Assembly: GCA_964421355.1 (NCBI GenBank)
Contig: CAYQWX010000072.1
Coordinates: forward strand, 1-9,078
DNA length: 9,078 bases
Direction of reading: 5' to 3'
Source of the DNA: JALTDM01 sp964421355
GTDB taxonomy: Bacteria > Bacteroidota > Bacteroidia > Bacteroidales > JALTDM01
The translations under genes and the position numbers were made by a program. Numbering within the stretch: position 1 is the first letter of the stretch; each line of letters begins with the position of its first letter. The notes beneath the pieces are model-generated. The model was given only the letters and a program-made list of their open reading frames with translations. It was not told the origin of the DNA and searched no databases. Below are positions 6,803 to 9,078 of this stretch, piece after piece.

Positions 6803-7369
6803 TTAGTTTTGCAAAAAGTTTTTTACTATTGTGTAAATTTCTTGTTTGGCTTTGTCAAGGTTGTCATTTATTATTACCTTGTCAAACTTATCAATATATA
6901 ACAGTTCTTGCTTTGCTCTTTCCAAGCGTTTTTTTAATGATTCTGGATTTTCGGTGTGTCGGGCTTCCAACCGTTTTTTTAGTTCTTGGAAAGAAGGAGG
7001 TGCTATAAATATAGATAGTGCTTGGTTGCCAAAATATTTTTTCAGGTTTATTCCACCTTTTACATCTACATCAAATAATACATTATTTCCTTCGTCAAAT
7101 ATTCTTTGTATTTCCTTTTTTAATGTTCCGTAATATATGTTTTCGTACACTTCTTCCCATTCAACAAATTCATTATTTTTAATTTTTTCTTTGAAGTCTC
7201 GTGTAGTAAGGAAATAATAATCTTTGCCGTTTTGTTCTCCTTGTCTTGGTCCTCGTGTAGTTGCAGAAATGGAAAATTTTAATTTAAGTTCAGGATTTTC
7301 CAAAAGATATTTTGCCAGTGTAGTTTTACCGGCACCTGATGGTGCCGATAAAATAATTACTTTGCTCAT
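6803..7369 (-). CDS. gmk: Guanylate kinase
   Basis: Guanylate kinase phosphorylates GMP (and dGMP) to GDP (dGDP) with ATP in the cytoplasm, an essential step to GTP. The 188 residues are standard length. The P-loop is SGAGKTT (11-17). The GMP-binding region has SISATTRGPRQGE (33-45, with Arg39 and Arg42), Glu70 in EFVEWEEV, and Tyr79-Tyr80-Gly81-Thr82 (YYGT). DVDVKGG (100-106) and the lid arginine region RLEARHTENPESLKKRL (133-149) complete the enzyme. It starts 8 bases after the buk stop and ends 3 bases before asnB, so it is the middle gene of an operon. The usual Bacteroidota neighbours, yicC and nadD, are absent here. Confidence 0.97.
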   Translation of the reverse strand: MSKVIILSAPSGAGKTTLAKYLLENPELKLKFSISATTRGPRQGEQNGKDYYFLTTRDFKEKIKNNEFVEWEEVYENIYYGTLKKEIQRIFDEGNNVLFDVDVKGGINLKKYFGNQALSIFIAPPSFQELKKRLEARHTENPESLKKRLERAKQELLYIDKFDKVIINDNLDKAKQEIYTIVKNFLQN

Positions 7370-7377
7370 ATTTGTAT

Positions 7378-8454
7378 TTATTGATAATTTTTAGGTTTTA
7401 ATTCTCCTTTATAAACTGCAAGTCCATTTGTAGCTAATGCTCTCATTTCATCTTCACCGGGATATACTGCTGTAGGAGCTATATGAGAAGTGCGTTCTTT
7501 GAGCCAATTTACAAACATTTTGCTTTTTGCTATTCCACCTGTTACTATTATGGCATCTACATTTCCTTTCATTACTGTGCTTAATGCTCCTATTTCTTTG
7601 GCTACCTGATATGCCATTGCTTCAAAATAGAAGTGTGATTTTTTATCTCCTTTTTGGGCGTTTATTTCTACTTCGTAAGCATCATTGGTTCCAAGATATG
7701 CAACTAATCCTCCTCGTCCTGTCACCATTTTTTTTATTTCATCTTTGGAATATTTGCCACTAAAACAAGTATCAATAATTTGATTCATGGGAAGTGTTCC
7801 GCTTCTTTCGGGAGTAAAAGGTCCTTCTCCATTTAATGCTTGGTTTACATCTACTACCTTTCCTTTTTGGTGTGCACCTACCGAAATACCTCCTCCTAAG
7901 TGAACTACTATTAGGTTTAGATCTTCATATTTTTTACCTTGTTCTTTGGCGTAAGTGCGTGCTACGGCTTTTTGATTTAATGCGTGAAAGATTGATTTGC
8001 GTTCAAATAGTGGGTGTCCTGCTACGCGTGCCATATCTTCCATTTCATCTACTACTACTGGATCTGCTATATAAGCCTTTGCTCCCGAAATGTTTTTGGC
8101 TATTTCATAAGCTAATATTCCACCCAGATTACTTGCATGTTCTCCAACAGGACTATGTTGTAGGTCTTTTATCATTTGTTCGTTTACTTCATATACTCCA
8201 GATTCAATTGGCTTTAGTAAGCCCCCTCTTCCCATTACTATTTTTATTTCATCAAGGTTTATACCTTTGTTTTTCAACTCGTTTTCTATGATGTTTTTTC
8301 TAAATTCAAATTGGTCGGTTATTTTTTTAAATTTTTTAAGTTCTTCTGCTTCATGTTTTATGTTTTCTACGAAAACTAATTGCTCATCTTCAAATACTGC
8401 AACTTTGGTTGATGTGGAACCCGGATTGATAACAAGGATTTTTATTTTGTCCAT
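7378..8454 (-). CDS. buk: Butyrate kinase (acetokinase family)
   Basis: Butyrate kinase reversibly converts butyryl phosphate and ADP to butyrate and ATP; homologues also use isobutyrate or other branched acids. The 358-residue length is typical and shorter than acetate kinase (~400). Acetokinase-superfamily motifs are in order: NPGSTSTK (10-17, phosphate-1 loop), GRGG (75-78), HLGGGISVG (185-193), NGEGPFTPERSGTLP (208-222), TGGIA (305-309) and YPGEDEM (331-337). It would act with phosphate butyryltransferase (ptb), often adjacent, but no ptb lies in the window. It appears to be the first gene of a - strand operon with gmk and asnB. The ATG is preceded by an A-rich leader without Shine-Dalgarno and by a -7 promoter box. 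Substrate specificity cannot be settled by sequence alone. Confidence 0.94.
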   Translation of the reverse strand: MDKIKILVINPGSTSTKVAVFEDEQLVFVENIKHEAEELKKFKKITDQFEFRKNIIENELKNKGINLDEIKIVMGRGGLLKPIESGVYEVNEQMIKDLQHSPVGEHASNLGGILAYEIAKNISGAKAYIADPVVVDEMEDMARVAGHPLFERKSIFHALNQKAVARTYAKEQGKKYEDLNLIVVHLGGGISVGAHQKGKVVDVNQALNGEGPFTPERSGTLPMNQIIDTCFSGKYSKDEIKKMVTGRGGLVAYLGTNDAYEVEINAQKGDKKSHFYFEAMAYQVAKEIGALSTVMKGNVDAIIVTGGIAKSKMFVNWLKERTSHIAPTAVYPGEDEMRALATNGLAVYKGELKPKNYQ

Positions 8455-8480
8455 AATGTTATTATAATTTTATTTTTTTA

Positions 8481-8488
8481 CAAAAATA
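8481..8488 (-). promoter_or_regulatory. Possible -7 promoter element for buk-gmk-asnB
   Basis: On the - strand this reads TATTTTTG, fitting TAnnTTTG, 26 bases before the buk ATG and after the terminator that closes the upstream gene. That position is where an operon promoter is needed. The -33 region has no clear TTTG, so confidence is moderate. Confidence 0.42.
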
Positions 8489-8534
8489 AGGAAAATTTAT
8501 AATGCTTGTAGGTTTTTTGTGCTTATAAAACTAA

Positions 8535-8565
8535 AAAAGGGTGGTTTTGATATAACCACCCTTTT
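8535..8565 (-). terminator. Strong intrinsic terminator of the PAS-domain gene
   Basis: AAAAGGGTGGTT (8535-8546) and its exact complement (8554-8565) form a 12-base stem, GC-rich in the middle, with a 7-base loop. On the - strand the stem runs into six T residues (8538-8533), 32 bases after the stop of the PAS-domain gene. It separates that gene from buk. The arms are also flanked by TTTTCTCT on the + strand, so it may work in both directions. Confidence 0.88.
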
Positions 8566-8597
8566 CTCTGTTGCTTTGAATGTCTTTTTGAAAAAAA

Positions 8598-9078
8598 TTA
8601 TTGCTCTATTACAAATAGTTCAACTGCCACTATTGTGTTGTTTTCATATACAGGAGTGATTGATACAAAATAATCAATATTGTTTCCTGTTATTTTGATA
8701 TTTGTAATTGTATTTCCTTTCCAAGATTTTTGTATGTTTTCTTTAAGTATTTGAGAGTTAGTATTATCTAACATTGAGAATATATTATTTCCAAGTTGAG
8801 TTTGAGCTTCTTCGTTAGAATTTATTATTTCGTTATCTTTATTTAATTTGAGATAACCTACTTTTGCTCTATTTAATTTTCTTTTTAGTCCTGTATCGTT
8901 TGTTTGTAGTTGATTTTTAGTTTCTTCGAATACTGATGTGAATGTTTGTGAGTTGTCTATGGTAGATTCTAATTTATGTAAAGAGTATGCTAAATATTCT
9001 CGTAATGATTCTTGTGCTTCTTCGTCACTCATTTCTTCCCACCCTGTAAGCATTGCTTTTATTGCTGATAATGGTTTA
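8598..9078 (-). CDS. PAS-domain-like protein, C-terminal part (5' end outside window)
   Basis: The frame is open to the last base, with eight further residues (KPLSAIKA) before the first in-frame Met (9053), so the true start is beyond the window and about 160 residues are visible. The first ~60 are strongly helical and acidic (WEEMSDEEAQ, then a helix containing HKLE). The last ~85 residues (about 8858-8601) look like a PAS fold: a strand GYLKLN, an N-E-E-A helix, an acidic loop, then strands ending ITPVYENN and VAVELFVIEQ. The order helices-PAS at the C terminus, with no kinase ATPase domain after it, suggests a signalling or scaffold protein, not a classical sensor kinase. The opening PLSAIKA faintly recalls a dimerisation helix but lacks the phospho-acceptor His there. 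Family and ligand are unknown. It is a separate transcription unit ending at a strong terminator. Confidence 0.6.
   Translation of the reverse strand, partial: KPLSAIKAMLTGWEEMSDEEAQESLREYLAYSLHKLESTIDNSQTFTSVFEETKNQLQTNDTGLKRKLNRAKVGYLKLNKDNEIINSNEEAQTQLGNNIFSMLDNTNSQILKENIQKSWKGNTITNIKITGNNIDYFVSITPVYENNTIVAVELFVIEQ

Noticed and set aside
7836..8291. 151-codon + strand ORF rich in Leu and Phe
   Set aside because: It lies fully inside buk on the opposite strand, and its composition is what antisense translation of that gene gives.
1..9078. tRNA genes, CRISPR arrays, transposases or attachment sites
   Set aside because: Reading both strands I saw no cloverleaf-like gene, regularly spaced repeats, transposase motif or direct repeats flanking the R-M genes.

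Overview
The window is an AT-rich stretch of a bacterial chromosome, most likely from a member of the Bacteroidota (Bacteroidales-like). Four things point there. Start codons have no clear Shine-Dalgarno sequence and A-rich leaders. Three starts are preceded by a -7 box of the Bacteroidota form TAnnTTTG. One gene encodes a small membrane-anchored protein that resembles a Bacteroidota-restricted hypothetical family. A butyrate kinase gene is present. A species cannot be named from the sequence alone.

The left edge (1-1291, + strand) holds a restriction-modification pair. First comes the C-terminal part of a protein with a PD-(D/E)xK nuclease signature, cut by the window edge. Two bases later a beta-type DNA methyltransferase begins, with unusual forms of both signature motifs. 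Everything else runs on the - strand, so the methyltransferase meets the resident genes tail to tail with only 6 bases between stop codons. This, and the apparently lower GC content, suggests an acquired module.

Resident genes, read on the - strand from right to left, are as follows. (i) The C-terminal part of a PAS-domain protein, cut by the right edge and closed by a strong terminator (8535-8565). (ii) A close-packed group buk (butyrate kinase), gmk (guanylate kinase) and asnB (glutamine-hydrolysing asparagine synthase), with gaps of 8 and 3 bases. After an 89-base gap with its own possible promoter comes a family-4 glycosyltransferase, ending at an imperfect hairpin with a T-run. (iii) A 287-base intergenic region with a gatA promoter, two inverted repeats and a doubtful 21-codon ORF. 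(iv) gatA, the amidase subunit of Glu-tRNA(Gln) amidotransferase, followed after 8 bases by the small membrane-anchored protein.

The housekeeping functions are nucleotide phosphorylation, tRNA-dependent glutamine formation, asparagine synthesis and acyl-phosphate/ATP metabolism. The asnB-glycosyltransferase neighbourhood hints at surface-glycan synthesis. I see no tRNA, rRNA, CRISPR array, transposase or intact mobile element. No clearly new multi-gene system is visible. The restriction-modification pair is the most unusual content.
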